Notes: generated by a model not told the origin, from the sequence alone. Shown: positions 1 through 9,985, numbered from the stretch's first letter. The stretch is 64,000 bases of DNA from JACADW01 sp963747985 (GCA_963747985.1 CAVVHG010000012.1:496001-560000); one strand, 5' to 3'. A program made the numbers and translations.

Positions 1-2345
1 ACAGGCTGCAGAGTCTCCGTTTGGGGGTCAAAAGCGCGCGCCAGTTCGTCCGCCTCCTGCTGCATCTCCTGCTCCAGCGCCTGCAATTGCTGCTGGGCAG
101 CCTCGCGGTCTTCCTTTGCCCGTTCCACGTCCCCCTGTTCCTGGAGGATGCGCGAGGCCTGGCGGGTCGCCGTCGTGGCGCGGCCGAGAGTTGAGGCGCT
201 GATCGCCTTGCGGCCGAGAAGTGCGCCGAAGATCGTGGCGCCTACGGAGATCGCGGCCTGAACCTTCTGTTGGCCGTATTGCTCTGACTCTCTCGCCATG
301 CGCTGATCGGCATGACTCAGTCGCGACTGGAGTGCCCCGATCCTCGTCGCATATTTTCTTCGCAGCTTCTCTATCTCGAAGTCGCGCCGCTCGCGGGCCG
401 CCTGTTGAAGCCGCAGGCGGAAATCGCGCTCCGATTCGCCGGGTTGAGACATGGTCTTGAAGAGGCCGCTCTTCCACAACGTCATCTGGGCCTGCCGGTA
501 TACAAAATCCAGGTAGCCTTTCTGCGCCTTGTCGAACCTCGAGGCCTGCAGGATCGTCGTCGGGACTTGCGAAAAGCCGGCCCCCTGGGGAACCTGTCGG
601 CTCAACTCTTCAACGCGTGCGTCAAAGGGGCTTGATTCGTCCCAGGGAGCGCTCGTCATGTTCTCGCTCAGCGGCAGGATGTGGCTGGTCGACTGGGAGT
701 AGCTCATTCCGAGTTTGTTATCGACGATCTGGTACGAGGCAGTGGCATAGATATGCGGTTGATAGACGACGCGCGCCTCCGGCGGCTGGGGCTTCCTCGC
801 GGGGGCGAAGTACTGCGCGATCCCGGCCGGCACCTGCGGGCGGTCACTCAGCGCAGCGGCGACCGGCGTGGCTTGAACGACCGGCGCTGCGGTCGCAGCG
901 GTGGCCTGGGACGCCGAAGTGCCGGGCTCGGCCGGTTTCCGGTCCTGCATCAGTTGCCTGATCTGCGCTCGTGTCAAAGGCCCCGCCAGATAGGACAGCG
1001 CCCAGCGTGAGTTGAAGAGCGCCGGTTTCTCCTCGTGGATGTCGTGCATGAGGAACTGGCGTTGCTTCAGACCGGAGACGGTCGATGCCAGCTGATCGCG
1101 ATCCGTGGCAAGTGCGGACGCGGCGGCCATGCCGTCAAGCAGACGTTCGCGATCCCGTTCCGTCTGAAGCTTCCCTATGAACCACGTGCCGGTGTTGGCC
1201 AGGCCCTTGTAGTCAAGGTCCACGGGATTCTGCGTCGCCAGGACCACGCCGAGGCCATAGGCACGTGCCTGTTTCAGCAGCGTGAGAAGGGGCCTCTTGG
1301 AGGGCGGCTCGGAAACCGGGGGGAAGAAACCGAAGATCTCATCCATGTAAAGTAGCGCGCGCAGGCTGCTGGTCCCCGGCTGGGACCGCATCCATCCGAG
1401 CACCTGGTTCAGCAGCAGGGTGACGAAGAACATCCTCTCGGCGTCGGCCAGATGCGCGATCGAGAATATGCTCATGCGCGGTTTCCCCTCCGGGGTGTAC
1501 AGCATGTGGCTTACGTCGAGCGGTTCCCCTTCGAGCCAGGTGGCGAAGCCCGGCGCAGCAAGAAGATTGTTCAGTGACATGGCCAACTGGAGCCTTTCCC
1601 CCGCCGGGAAGAATGTCTCCAGGTCGAACACGCCGATCCTTGCAATGGGAGGTGATTGAATCATCTGGATCAGCGATCCGAGCGTCGCGTCCCTGCCGCC
1701 GGTCCACGCCTGGCCGAGAATATTCGAGATGAGGATGTGTTCACGACTTTTCAAAGGGTCAGCCTGTATGCCAAGCAGCCCCAGCAGCCCCGAGGCCGTC
1801 GAGGCAATCCGCTCCTGGAGTAGTTCCGGGTCTGCGAGGTACTCCTTTGGCGGGGCGGAGAAGGACGCCGTGATCGATACCGGGATGCCCGCCGTGCTGC
1901 CGGGCGTGTAAATGGAAAAGTCCGCCGCCGACCGCAACCGGCCGATCCGCTCCGCGTCCTCGTCCCACTCTGCCAGCCCTTCCCGCCAACGCCCGGCTTC
2001 CGCGGCCGCATAGTCCTCCGGGGAAAGATTGCGCTTGCGGGCCTCTTCCTCATTAATCCAGGGACGGAATTCCTGCGGGCTCAATCCGGGGAAGGTGAGC
2101 AGCAAGTTTCCCAGATCCCCCTTCGGGTCAATGATCAGCGCCGGCACACCATCAATGGCAGCCTCCTCCAGGAGCGTGATGCCGAGACCCGTCTTACCGC
2201 TCCCGGTCATGCCCACGCACACGGCATGCGTGACCAGGTCGCGCGCGTCGTACATAAAATAGTCCCTGCTCAAGTTTGCCGACTGCGGATCGACCGTCTT
2301 GCCCAGATAAAACATCCCGAGTTTTTCAAACGCTTGAGTGGCCAT
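1..2345 (-). CDS. HerA/VirB4-like P-loop ATPase (DUF853/DUF87 type), 3' end cut by window edge
   Basis: An open frame of 781 codons runs from an ATG at 2345 to the left edge with no stop, so the C-terminus is missing. The N-terminal region has a Walker A motif GMTGSGKT at about residues 45-52, and a Walker B-like stretch (LLYMDEIFGFF) lies near residue 325. This fits HerA/FtsK-superfamily DNA-pumping ATPases of the helicase HerA central-domain type. After about residue 650 the sequence is rich in Arg, Glu and Gln and looks coiled-coil, ending in an acidic stretch at the edge. The gene follows the antiporter on the same strand after 95 bp, so the two may be co-transcribed. Substrate and role are unknown; such ATPases are often annotated only as ATP-binding proteins. 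Confidence 0.85.
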   Translation of the reverse strand, partial: MATQAFEKLGMFYLGKTVDPQSANLSRDYFMYDARDLVTHAVCVGMTGSGKTGLGITLLEEAAIDGVPALIIDPKGDLGNLLLTFPGLSPQEFRPWINEEEARKRNLSPEDYAAAEAGRWREGLAEWDEDAERIGRLRSAADFSIYTPGSTAGIPVSITASFSAPPKEYLADPELLQERIASTASGLLGLLGIQADPLKSREHILISNILGQAWTGGRDATLGSLIQMIQSPPIARIGVFDLETFFPAGERLQLAMSLNNLLAAPGFATWLEGEPLDVSHMLYTPEGKPRMSIFSIAHLADAERMFFVTLLLNQVLGWMRSQPGTSSLRALLYMDEIFGFFPPVSEPPSKRPLLTLLKQARAYGLGVVLATQNPVDLDYKGLANTGTWFIGKLQTERDRERLLDGMAAASALATDRDQLASTVSGLKQRQFLMHDIHEEKPALFNSRWALSYLAGPLTRAQIRQLMQDRKPAEPGTSASQATAATAAPVVQATPVAAALSDRPQVPAGIAQYFAPARKPQPPEARVVYQPHIYATASYQIVDNKLGMSYSQSTSHILPLSENMTSAPWDESSPFDARVEELSRQVPQGAGFSQVPTTILQASRFDKAQKGYLDFVYRQAQMTLWKSGLFKTMSQPGESERDFRLRLQQAARERRDFEIEKLRRKYATRIGALQSRLSHADQRMARESEQYGQQKVQAAISVGATIFGALLGRKAISASTLGRATTATRQASRILQEQGDVERAKEDREAAQQQLQALEQEMQQEADELARAFDPQTETLQP

Positions 2346-2440
2346 AGCGAACTCCGTCGAACAATCTGGTTGACTCCACCGGAGGGCCGCCCCTCGGAAA
2401 TGACCGGAACGGTCCATTGAACGGCGCCGGTGTAGTTATG

Positions 2441-3793
2441 CTACCCTTGCTTCCTGTCCCAACGCGCGAGTGTGTACTTCAATACCGGCGGGGTGCAAAG
2501 CGTTGTCAACATGACCATGATGACGACGGCCGAAAAGGTCCCGTCGTCGATAACCTTCAGCTCTCTGCCAATTCCCGCGAAAATCAGGCCTACCTCGCCG
2601 CGCGGGATCATGCCGACCCCTACACTCAGCCGGTCGAGCCCTCTTTCGATGACGCCGAGGCCGCAGACCTGTTTGCCCAGGATGGCCGCCATCGTGAGGC
2701 CGGCCGCGAGGCCGAGTACGCCCATGTTGGAGAACGTCTCCAGTCGCACCACTATTCCCATAGTGACAAAGAAAATGGGCACGAGCATGGTGGCAATCGG
2801 GCGGAGGACCTTCTCAATCGTCATGTCGTCGTGAAAATCCCGGAAATGATCCTCCTCGAGGATCAATCCCGCCGCAAATGCACCGACAATAGGAGCCAGG
2901 CCGACGAGGACCGAGACATAGGCAAGGCCGAAAGCGAACAGAAGCGCGGAGATGAGCATCACGCCTGATGTGCGGAGCTTCGCCAGGCGATTCATGATGC
3001 GCGGCACCACGGTGACGCCCAACAGCAGTGATCCTCCCAGGAAAACCAGGGCCGCTACGGCCAGCTTCACGATCGCAACGACCTCCACAGGTTGTCCGGA
3101 TTCGGCGGCGGTGACTACACCAGCGACGACCGCAAGAATTAGGAGGCCCAGCACGTCGTCGATGACTGCAGCCCCGAGGACGATCTGCGATTCCTTGCGC
3201 TGCATTTTCCCCAGGTCCTTCAGGACGCGCGCGGTGATGCCGACGCTGGTGGCGCAGAGAACCGCGCCGATGAAGAGATGAACGTATTGCAGGCTGAAGC
3301 CGGGAGGGACGATCGAAACCAGGCCGGCAGGCAGTTCACGGATAATGAGCCAGCTCACGACGTAGCCGAGCCCGAACGGGGCGACTACTCCCACCGCGGC
3401 CACAAGGAAGGACGAGCCTCCGACCTTGAGCATTCCTTGCACGGTGGATTCCAGCCCGACCTCGAAAAGCAGGATGACGACCCCGATGCGGGAAAGCTGG
3501 TCGATCACGATGGCCCAGTCCGGTCCTCCGGAAACCATTCGCAGGGGCTCAAAGAAGTTCCAGGACGGATGAATCAGGACCAGGTTCCCGAGCACGACCC
3601 CGGCCAGCAGTTCGCCCAGCACCGCCGGTTGATTCAACCGCTCGAAGAGTTCACTGCCGATCTTGGCGGAGGCCAGGATAACGATCAGTGCGATGAGTGT
3701 GGGCGCGACCGGGTCTTTATGTCCTGACCCGGCGGCCCACGCCAGGGGGGTCATGAGGCTCAGAAACAGCGCGATTCGCGGGATTCTATCCAT
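2441..3793 (-). CDS. CPA2-family cation:proton antiporter (Kef/NapA-like)
   Basis: About 450 residues with roughly 12 hydrophobic segments typical of the Na+/H+ exchanger fold. The N-terminus (MDRIPRIALFLSLM) looks like a signal or first membrane segment ending near WAAGSG. Family-like features include LGELLAGVVLG near residue 60 and a GAFAAGLILEE segment in the second half. There is no C-terminal TrkA-N or TrkA-C domain, so it is the short form. I chose the ATG at 3793; an upstream in-frame start at 3880 would add an Arg-rich leader with no family support. It sits between the APC permease (90 bp upstream) and the HerA-like ATPase on the same strand. Ion specificity (Na+, K+ or H+) cannot be read from the sequence. 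Confidence 0.88.
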   Translation of the reverse strand: MDRIPRIALFLSLMTPLAWAAGSGHKDPVAPTLIALIVILASAKIGSELFERLNQPAVLGELLAGVVLGNLVLIHPSWNFFEPLRMVSGGPDWAIVIDQLSRIGVVILLFEVGLESTVQGMLKVGGSSFLVAAVGVVAPFGLGYVVSWLIIRELPAGLVSIVPPGFSLQYVHLFIGAVLCATSVGITARVLKDLGKMQRKESQIVLGAAVIDDVLGLLILAVVAGVVTAAESGQPVEVVAIVKLAVAALVFLGGSLLLGVTVVPRIMNRLAKLRTSGVMLISALLFAFGLAYVSVLVGLAPIVGAFAAGLILEEDHFRDFHDDMTIEKVLRPIATMLVPIFFVTMGIVVRLETFSNMGVLGLAAGLTMAAILGKQVCGLGVIERGLDRLSVGVGMIPRGEVGLIFAGIGRELKVIDDGTFSAVVIMVMLTTLCTPPVLKYTLARWDRKQG

Positions 3794-3883
3794 GCAGTAG
3801 AGCCTCAGCAAGCCGGTCCTGTCATACAGGTAAAGGGCATCCCGGAATCGATCCTGGTCCGGGCGCCGCCGCGCGGGCACACA

Positions 3884-6157
3884 CTACAGGCCCAGACGTC
3901 TCGACGCCTTCCGGGTGCGTTCTTTTGCGAGTGCTTTGAGGAAATCCTCGCGCAGCTTGGCCCCCTCAGGTCCGCGCATTTCCTCCCTGAGGTGGCGCAG
4001 TGCGAACGAGACAACGTCCCGGTGGTGGAGATCCGATTCCGGCTTGTTTTCGGTAATTTCGAGCCAGATGGCGTGCGTCAGCTCGATATCCTCCGGGGCC
4101 AGCTCCGGTACGTGCGCCCCGATCTGCACCCGTTGAACTCTGCCCCTCTCCGGCACGATGACCAGCTCGAATTGGGTCTTATCCGGATCGTCAATCTCCT
4201 CCCAGCCTTCCCCGATCAGCCTCGCCTGAGTGCTTGTGGAGACCTTCTCGGAGGCTCCGAGATAGGCGCGGCTGCACCCGAGCCGGATGGCCACGTTCAC
4301 GATTGCGGACATGGGGTTGTTGGACGGCACAACCAGGAGTTTGAGCGGCTTTCCGCACCGCTCGGAAAGGGCGACTACCTGCGTGAAGAGCAGTTGTTCG
4401 TACTCGGTGAACAGGTGCTCTTCGAATATCTGTTCATATCCTGCCGCGGTACCCTGCATGATCCGCGCGGTCATGACGACCACGTCGGACTTGGCCGTAT
4501 CGGTTTCGGAAAGCGCGAGATCCAAATGCTTCAAAACCTTCGCATCCCGCACGGCAACCAGGACCGGTGCAGCGCGCACGCCGACTGTTTCCAGGTCGAT
4601 GGAAGCCTGCTGGATGAGGTTGAACTGGTCCGCTGGTGCACCCGCGCGTCTCTTCTGGATGCTGCTCTCGGAGGCCGAAAACAGCATGACCATGGCGAGG
4701 GTGAAGACGCCTCCGACTATCGTTCCCACTTTCATCGTGAACAGGTTGGACAAGGCCACGGCAAGCAGCACCCCGAGAATCAGCAGGATGCCGAGTGGCA
4801 CCTCCCGGCGCCCCTCCCCGATGTTGAGCGGCACGCGCCATTCCCGTGGTTCCCGCTTCTTCCTGCGAAGTTTATATATGGACGTTGTGTTGAGCACAAA
4901 CGTCCACGCGACCCCGAATGCGTAGGCACTGCCCAGGAGATAAAGGTCGCCGCTGCTCAGCACGATCGCAGCGAGCTGAATGACGGCGACCAGGTTGATG
5001 ATACGGTAGGATGTGCCATAGCGCCGGTGCGGCTCACGGAACCAGCCGAAGAGCAGGCCGTCCTCGGAAACACGATTGAGAATGCCGACTGCACCGACGA
5101 TCGACGCGTTCATGGCCGCATTCAGGATCAGGATCCCCGCGCCGGCCACCAGCGCGTGGAGAATCAGGCGAATGGTGTAGGGAGCGTCAACGCTCATTGC
5201 CAGTCCGCCCACAAGGTTGCCGAAAAACCGCGGGCGTATCGCATCGGGGATGATCATCACCGGGAGGAAACAGAACAGCGAGGTGAACACCAGGCTGAAG
5301 AGGAAAACTACCAGGCCGACGCGCTTCAGGTTCGCGACTTTGGGGTGCGCGATCTCCCTGTTCACCTGGGCGATCGTTTCCAGCCCACCTATCGCCAGGA
5401 TGGAATGGCCGAACGCCACAAGCACTCCGAGAAGCCCGATATCCCTGATCCACCTGGTGCCCTCCAACCAGCCGAGCGCAGTGACGGAAAACGCCAGGTT
5501 TGAAGGCGATGGGCCGGGAGGCAGCTCCGCCGGCCGACGTAACAACGTCCAGGCGCAGGCCAGAAACAGGGCAACCGCCACCGCCGCGACAAACCGGATG
5601 ACCCGTGGCGCCCGGTCGCTGCTGTCCTGTATGCCCCGCGTGTTCCTCCACCACAGCAGCATCGTCCACAAGGAGGCGAGAGCGACCACGGCCCAGCCGT
5701 GTGGAATCTGCCGGGCGCTCCCGGCAGCGGCCAGGGCTTCATTGAGGAACCCGATCAAGTAGTGCGCGCCCGCGACGCCGCTGATCGGGCCTGCCAGGGC
5801 ATAGTTGAAAATGAGCACCGAGACACTGGTCTTGGCTAGTGTGTTTCCGAGCGCTGTGCGCACCAGTTGATATGCCCCGCCGCGCACGAACATCACGCTG
5901 GCTTCGATGTAAACGGCGCGGACCGCATAGGAGAAGCACAGCATCGCCAGCACGAACCAGGGCGCAGCGCGTCCGATGGTTCTCTCGGTGATACCGCCCA
6001 CGTAGAAAGCCGAGGAGCCCAGATCACAGAGAACAATAGAGGCAGCTCTCCAGAAGGAGATGAACGTCAGCATCACCGAGGTCCCGACCACGATCGGGAC
6101 CTGCATGGATGAAGCGGGGCTACCGTCAGCCTGTTGGGGCGGCATCTTGTTGTCCAT
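3884..6157 (-). CDS. APC-superfamily amino-acid permease with C-terminal UspA-like domain
   Basis: About 757 residues. The first ~500 contain about 12 transmembrane segments of the APC fold (for example VPIVVGTSVMLTFISFW near the start). The last ~220 residues are soluble, with a pattern like a universal stress protein domain (VLVAVRDAKVLKHL, then LKLLVVPSNNP, then CSRAYLGASEK), followed by a charged tail. Permease-Usp fusions are known among bacterial APC transporters and the Usp part is thought to regulate transport. I start at ATG 6157 because the preceding in-frame residues are not hydrophobic and not family-like. A possible promoter lies 50-80 bp upstream. It probably imports an amino acid or polyamine; the substrate is not predictable. 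Confidence 0.85.
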   Translation of the reverse strand: MDNKMPPQQADGSPASSMQVPIVVGTSVMLTFISFWRAASIVLCDLGSSAFYVGGITERTIGRAAPWFVLAMLCFSYAVRAVYIEASVMFVRGGAYQLVRTALGNTLAKTSVSVLIFNYALAGPISGVAGAHYLIGFLNEALAAAGSARQIPHGWAVVALASLWTMLLWWRNTRGIQDSSDRAPRVIRFVAAVAVALFLACAWTLLRRPAELPPGPSPSNLAFSVTALGWLEGTRWIRDIGLLGVLVAFGHSILAIGGLETIAQVNREIAHPKVANLKRVGLVVFLFSLVFTSLFCFLPVMIIPDAIRPRFFGNLVGGLAMSVDAPYTIRLILHALVAGAGILILNAAMNASIVGAVGILNRVSEDGLLFGWFREPHRRYGTSYRIINLVAVIQLAAIVLSSGDLYLLGSAYAFGVAWTFVLNTTSIYKLRRKKREPREWRVPLNIGEGRREVPLGILLILGVLLAVALSNLFTMKVGTIVGGVFTLAMVMLFSASESSIQKRRAGAPADQFNLIQQASIDLETVGVRAAPVLVAVRDAKVLKHLDLALSETDTAKSDVVVMTARIMQGTAAGYEQIFEEHLFTEYEQLLFTQVVALSERCGKPLKLLVVPSNNPMSAIVNVAIRLGCSRAYLGASEKVSTSTQARLIGEGWEEIDDPDKTQFELVIVPERGRVQRVQIGAHVPELAPEDIELTHAIWLEITENKPESDLHHRDVVSFALRHLREEMRGPEGAKLREDFLKALAKERTRKASRRLGL

Positions 6158-6206
6158 GTCTGTGTCCGCAGAGTGCGACTGCCCGGCTCCGCTGCCAGGC
6201 GGGGAG

Positions 6207-6237
6207 ATTATACTCCGGTTCGGCAGAGGCCGGGCAA
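6207..6237 (-). promoter_or_regulatory. Candidate sigma70 promoter for the APC permease gene
   Basis: On the minus strand a perfect TATAAT (6212-6207) is preceded by TTGCCC (6237-6232) with a 19-bp spacer, about 50 bp upstream of the permease ATG. The -10 matches consensus; the spacer is longer than the optimum and the -35 is 4/6. Confidence 0.45.
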
Positions 6238-6310
6238 TCTGCGAGCAAGATTTCGAGGGCACCTGTCTCGAAGCGTCGGCGCCGCAGATCAGTGCTAGAA
6301 TAATGTTCCG

Positions 6311-7870
6311 ATGAAGATGCGCCTGTACTACAACACGACCACGGTGACAGCCGCGATCGCGGTTATCGTGATCTCGACCGCGACTCTGAGCTATCTCAGT
6401 TACCGTTACACCGTGGGTCGTGAGAACCTGGTTGAGACGTCACTGGTCCAGAGCAACATGAAGCTGGCCACCCAGACGATCGATCGTATTGAGCAGAAGA
6501 TCATCGACAACGACCGTATTCTTTCAGAGATGGTGAATGTCGAGGAGCCGTCGAAATGGCCCGAGCAGGTGGAGGCGATCAGACTCGCAGACCTGAACGT
6601 CGAGAATGTCTATTTCCTGCGACTCGACAGCAATACGCCCATCTATCCTCCCTACTCCGACAAGTCCAGGGCTTCTCTGGCCGCATTTCGCGCCAGTTTT
6701 CGATTTCCTGAGCTCAACCTCGACCAGTTGGTCCCCGATCAGACACACCACCTGCACAAGGAGCGGGTGCACAACTATTTCTTTGCATCCTATGTCCTCA
6801 AACAGGACCGCAAGGGCGAGAAGTATCTGGTCTGCTTTCAGATGAACGTCGACAAGCTCATCATGAACCAGCTCGACAAGTATCTGCGCCCTCTTCAGGC
6901 GGATTTCTATGTGAGCGTGGTCGATTTCGACAACAACGGTGTCTATAGCCAGCCGCTTTCCAAGGCCAGCAAGTACTACTACGAAACACGCTTCCCCAGT
7001 ACCCTCTACAAATGGATCCTCCAGGTCGTCCCGCGCAATTACACCGAGATAGAACAGGATGTGACGAAACAGCGCCGGACGAACCTCTTTTTCATCATCC
7101 TCAGCATGTTTCTCACCCTTTTGAGCCTGGCCGTCATATCGTTGGCTGCGCACAGGGAGCAGCAACTCAGGAGGCTGAAGGAGGACTTTATCGCCAATGT
7201 CAGCCACGAGTTGAAGACGCCGATCTCCCTGATCCGGATGTTCAGCGAAATGCTCGTCACCGGGCGGGTGAAGTCTGATGGGGCGCGGGACGAATACCAC
7301 CAGGTCATCTTCAACGAAAGCGACCGCATGAGCCGCCTGGTGACCAACCTCCTCGATTTTGCGAACCTGGAACGCGGAGCCGGCAAGAGGGGCTTTGAGA
7401 AGGTCGACATTGTGACACTCCTCTCGAAGGAGATCGAAGCCTACCGTTACCAGGCTCAGAAGGAGGGTTTCCAGATGGTTGTCGAAGTGGAGCCTGTGCC
7501 CGAGACCTACGCCGACCCCAATGCGGTGACCATGGCCTTCTTTAACCTGCTCGACAACTCGGTCAAATACTCGGGTGACCGGAAATTCATTGCGGTGAAG
7601 ATCCGGCAGACGAACGGTTTCATCGACCTGTCGGTTCAGGATGCCGGCCTGGGAATAGAGGCCTCGGAGCAGTCAAAGATCTTCGAGAAGTTCTACCGCG
7701 GACGCAACGCCGCGACCCGCAAGATTCGCGGCAGCGGGATCGGGCTGTCGCTGACGAAAAATGTCGCCGAGATGCACGGAGGTGTTGTGCTGGTGCAGAG
7801 CGAACCGGGCGAAGGCAGCACCTTCATTCTCCGAATCCCCGTCGTCTCTGCGCCGGAGCAAGCACCGTAG
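6311..7870 (+). CDS. Membrane sensor histidine kinase (PhoR-like)
   Basis: About 519 residues. Transmembrane helix 1 is at about 11-30. An extracytoplasmic sensor of about 220 residues follows, ending at transmembrane helix 2 (about 258-280). Then come HisKA (H-box NVSHELKTP with phospho-acceptor His299) and HATPase_c (N-box FFNLLDNSVKYSG, G1 DAGLGI, G2 GSGIGLSL). No clear HAMP domain lies between helix 2 and the H-box, which starts within 20 residues. The gene is divergent from the permease and is followed by the response regulator after 109 bp, so the pair forms an orthodox two-component system. The signal is unknown. Confidence 0.93.
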   Translation: MKMRLYYNTTTVTAAIAVIVISTATLSYLSYRYTVGRENLVETSLVQSNMKLATQTIDRIEQKIIDNDRILSEMVNVEEPSKWPEQVEAIRLADLNVENVYFLRLDSNTPIYPPYSDKSRASLAAFRASFRFPELNLDQLVPDQTHHLHKERVHNYFFASYVLKQDRKGEKYLVCFQMNVDKLIMNQLDKYLRPLQADFYVSVVDFDNNGVYSQPLSKASKYYYETRFPSTLYKWILQVVPRNYTEIEQDVTKQRRTNLFFIILSMFLTLLSLAVISLAAHREQQLRRLKEDFIANVSHELKTPISLIRMFSEMLVTGRVKSDGARDEYHQVIFNESDRMSRLVTNLLDFANLERGAGKRGFEKVDIVTLLSKEIEAYRYQAQKEGFQMVVEVEPVPETYADPNAVTMAFFNLLDNSVKYSGDRKFIAVKIRQTNGFIDLSVQDAGLGIEASEQSKIFEKFYRGRNAATRKIRGSGIGLSLTKNVAEMHGGVVLVQSEPGEGSTFILRIPVVSAPEQAP

Positions 7871-7979
7871 AGAAGCTCCGGGAGTCGCTCACCCGTTCCG
7901 GCGGTCGCCGGTTCCCGTGGATTGCGGCGGACGACAGCACGGAGGCAGAGAGGTCTCCTGGACGCGACAAAGGCAGCCG

Positions 7980-8669
7980 ATGGAACAGAAGATACTGATC
8001 GTCGAAGACGAAAAAGACATGGCCCGGGGGCTCCGGGACATACTCGAATTCGAGAAATACGAGGTCTCCGTTGCGGGCACAGGGAAAGAGGCACTCCTGG
8101 CCGTCGGACGGAGGGAACCGGACTGCATTATCCTCGACCTGATGCTGCCCGACCTGAACGGATACGAGGTTTGCGCGAAGATTCGGCGCAACAGGGTGAA
8201 TACTCCCATCCTGATGCTGACGGCACGATCCCAGGACTACGACAAGATCCGGGGACTCGAGGCAGGCGCGGACGACTACCTGACGAAGCCGTTCAGCGTC
8301 GGTGAACTGCTCGCCCGCATTAAAGCCCTCCTGCGCAGGCGCGGCCTCTACGCGCAGGAAGTGGACATCGATGTCGTGCGCGTGGGATCGAGCGTGGTGG
8401 ATGTGAGGCATTTCAGCGTGCAACGCGGAAGGAAGGCATACTCGCTCTCGCATTACGAGGTCGAGCTGTTCAAGCTTCTCTACGCCAACGCCGATCAGCC
8501 TGTCAGGCGCGATCATATTCTCGAGCGGGTCTGGGGAGTGGAGAACTATCCGACCAACAGGACCGTGGACAACTTCATCGTGAAGCTGCGAAAGAAGATC
8601 GAGGAGGACTACAAGAACCCGAAGCACATCCTGACCATTTACGGCGTCGGATACAAGCTCAGCCCATGA
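7980..8669 (+). CDS. OmpR/PhoB-family response regulator
   Basis: 229 residues. The receiver domain (1-120) has an acidic cluster IVEDEKD, phospho-acceptor Asp53 in ILDLMLPDLNG, and the conserved Lys in DDYLTKPF. A winged-helix Trans_reg_C domain follows, ending FIVKLRKKIEEDYKNP and ILTIYGVGYKLSP. The start is ATG 7980; the open frame extends further upstream but that part has no receiver homology. It is cognate to the kinase just upstream and overlaps the next gene by 4 bp (ATGA), so the three genes are probably one transcript. Confidence 0.93.
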   Translation: MEQKILIVEDEKDMARGLRDILEFEKYEVSVAGTGKEALLAVGRREPDCIILDLMLPDLNGYEVCAKIRRNRVNTPILMLTARSQDYDKIRGLEAGADDYLTKPFSVGELLARIKALLRRRGLYAQEVDIDVVRVGSSVVDVRHFSVQRGRKAYSLSHYEVELFKLLYANADQPVRRDHILERVWGVENYPTNRTVDNFIVKLRKKIEEDYKNPKHILTIYGVGYKLSP

Positions 8670-9868
8670 CCTCCGTGCGCGATATTCCCCGCTTACTGCT
8701 CCTCCGCGATGAGTCGCTGCGATCCCTGACCGCACGCAACAGCCTGCTCCTGCCCCTCGCTATCTTCCTGGCAGGCTTTGCGGCCTTTGGCTTTGTGCGC
8801 GCGGCGGTCTACGCGGAACTGCGGGAACCGCAAGTGGCGGCGGGCCCGCTCGGCTACCTGTCTTCCCTGAACCTGGTCCCGGCAATTGTGTACTTCGCGC
8901 TGATCGCCGTTCCGCTCCTCATCTCATTGAGCAATGCGCTGGCCGGGGATGGCCTGGGCTTTACCGTATCGGGCAAAGAATACCGCGCCTGGCTCATGGT
9001 CCTGTTGCCGCTCTGGGGCCTGCTTTTTCTCGTCGCGGCGCCGGTTCAGTGGTTGCTGCCCCAATTCCTCGTCCTGGGTGAGTTTGGGGTCAGCATCGGG
9101 CTTCTGGCGCTTTCATCACTCATGATCGTCTACACGGTCTGGGCTGCTGGAAGACTCGCAGGTGTTGCACCACCGATCGCGGGTGCGGTAATTGTGATTG
9201 CCTGCCTCACACTCCCGGTTCTCAACCTGCTTGCAGCCAGGCCGAACAGCGCTCTCCTCGTGTTGGCTGCAGCGGCCATGATCTATTGTTGGAGCCGCCT
9301 CAGGGCGCGCGCCGCCAGGGACCGGGTTGAGCGTGCGCTGGAGCAGCGGATTGCGTCGCTCGAGATAAAACTGCAGGATGCGGAAGCACAGCGACGGGCA
9401 GGCGTGCTGCAGCTGCAATTGGGCAGGCTCCAGGCGGCCGGGGTCAGCCTGGGACGGGCTGTCCGGATGCGGCCGGACCTGCCGGAATACCACTACGACC
9501 TTGGGCGGGTATTCGAGGCCGAAGGAGACTGGCGGGCGGCACTGGAGCGGTACGATACGGCGCGGGACCTTTCGCCTGACTGCTGCGACGGGAACTCTGT
9601 TCGTGAAGCGGGCAAGGGATACCTGCACACCGGTGCAACAGACGATGCGGTGGGACTGCTGAAGTCGTTCCTGAAAGAACACGGTTCGGATCCGGAGGCT
9701 CGCTACTGGCTAGCCGTAGCCCTGCAGCGGACTGATTGTCCGGAGGAGATGATCGTTCAGCTTCACACCTTGCTCGAGCAGGCTCGCTCCAATCCCGGGC
9801 AGTCACGCAGGGAAAACCGGGAATGGATCCTTCGTGCCCGCACCTTAGTGCGCAGCAGCAGCGCATGA
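8666..9868 (+). CDS. Polytopic membrane protein with C-terminal TPR repeats
   Basis: 400 residues. The first ~215 contain about six hydrophobic segments (for example LLLPLAIFLAGFAAFGFV and LIAVPLLISL), in a Yip1/YIF1-like arrangement. Residues ~220-260 are a charged helical coiled coil (VERALEQRIASLEIKL). The remainder has TPR-like helical pairs (MRPDLPEYHYDLGRVFEAEG, and a later repeat around LKSFLKEHGSDPEARYWL). Its start overlaps the response regulator stop, which implies translational coupling. I do not recognise a specific family. It may be a scaffold or an output linked to the two-component system. A stem-loop follows the stop. Confidence 0.7.
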   Translation: MTSVRDIPRLLLLRDESLRSLTARNSLLLPLAIFLAGFAAFGFVRAAVYAELREPQVAAGPLGYLSSLNLVPAIVYFALIAVPLLISLSNALAGDGLGFTVSGKEYRAWLMVLLPLWGLLFLVAAPVQWLLPQFLVLGEFGVSIGLLALSSLMIVYTVWAAGRLAGVAPPIAGAVIVIACLTLPVLNLLAARPNSALLVLAAAAMIYCWSRLRARAARDRVERALEQRIASLEIKLQDAEAQRRAGVLQLQLGRLQAAGVSLGRAVRMRPDLPEYHYDLGRVFEAEGDWRAALERYDTARDLSPDCCDGNSVREAGKGYLHTGATDDAVGLLKSFLKEHGSDPEARYWLAVALQRTDCPEEMIVQLHTLLEQARSNPGQSRRENREWILRARTLVRSSSA

Positions 9869-9924
9869 CGTTCGCAAAGAAGCATGTTCCCACCCCATGT
9901 GGGGGCGGGTTTTCAACCTGCCCC

Positions 9925-9943
9925 GGCGGCTTGAAAAGCCGCC
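9925..9943. terminator. Stem-loop between convergent genes
   Basis: GGCGGCTT (9925-9932), loop GAA, AAGCCGCC (9936-9943): a perfect 8-bp stem between convergent genes ending at 9868 and 9986. An alternative pairing TTTTCAA (9910-9916) with TTGAAAA (9931-9937) overlaps it. There is no strong T-tract, so it could be a REP-like palindrome as well as a bidirectional terminator. Confidence 0.5.
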
Positions 9944-9985
9944 AAACATGTTTCCGGGTCTGCCCCTTTGTTTAACTGCAGACGC

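Noticed and set aside
3992..5503. 503-aa open frame on the plus strand
   Set aside because: It is antisense to the APC permease gene, whose membrane segments and Usp-like domain are clear.
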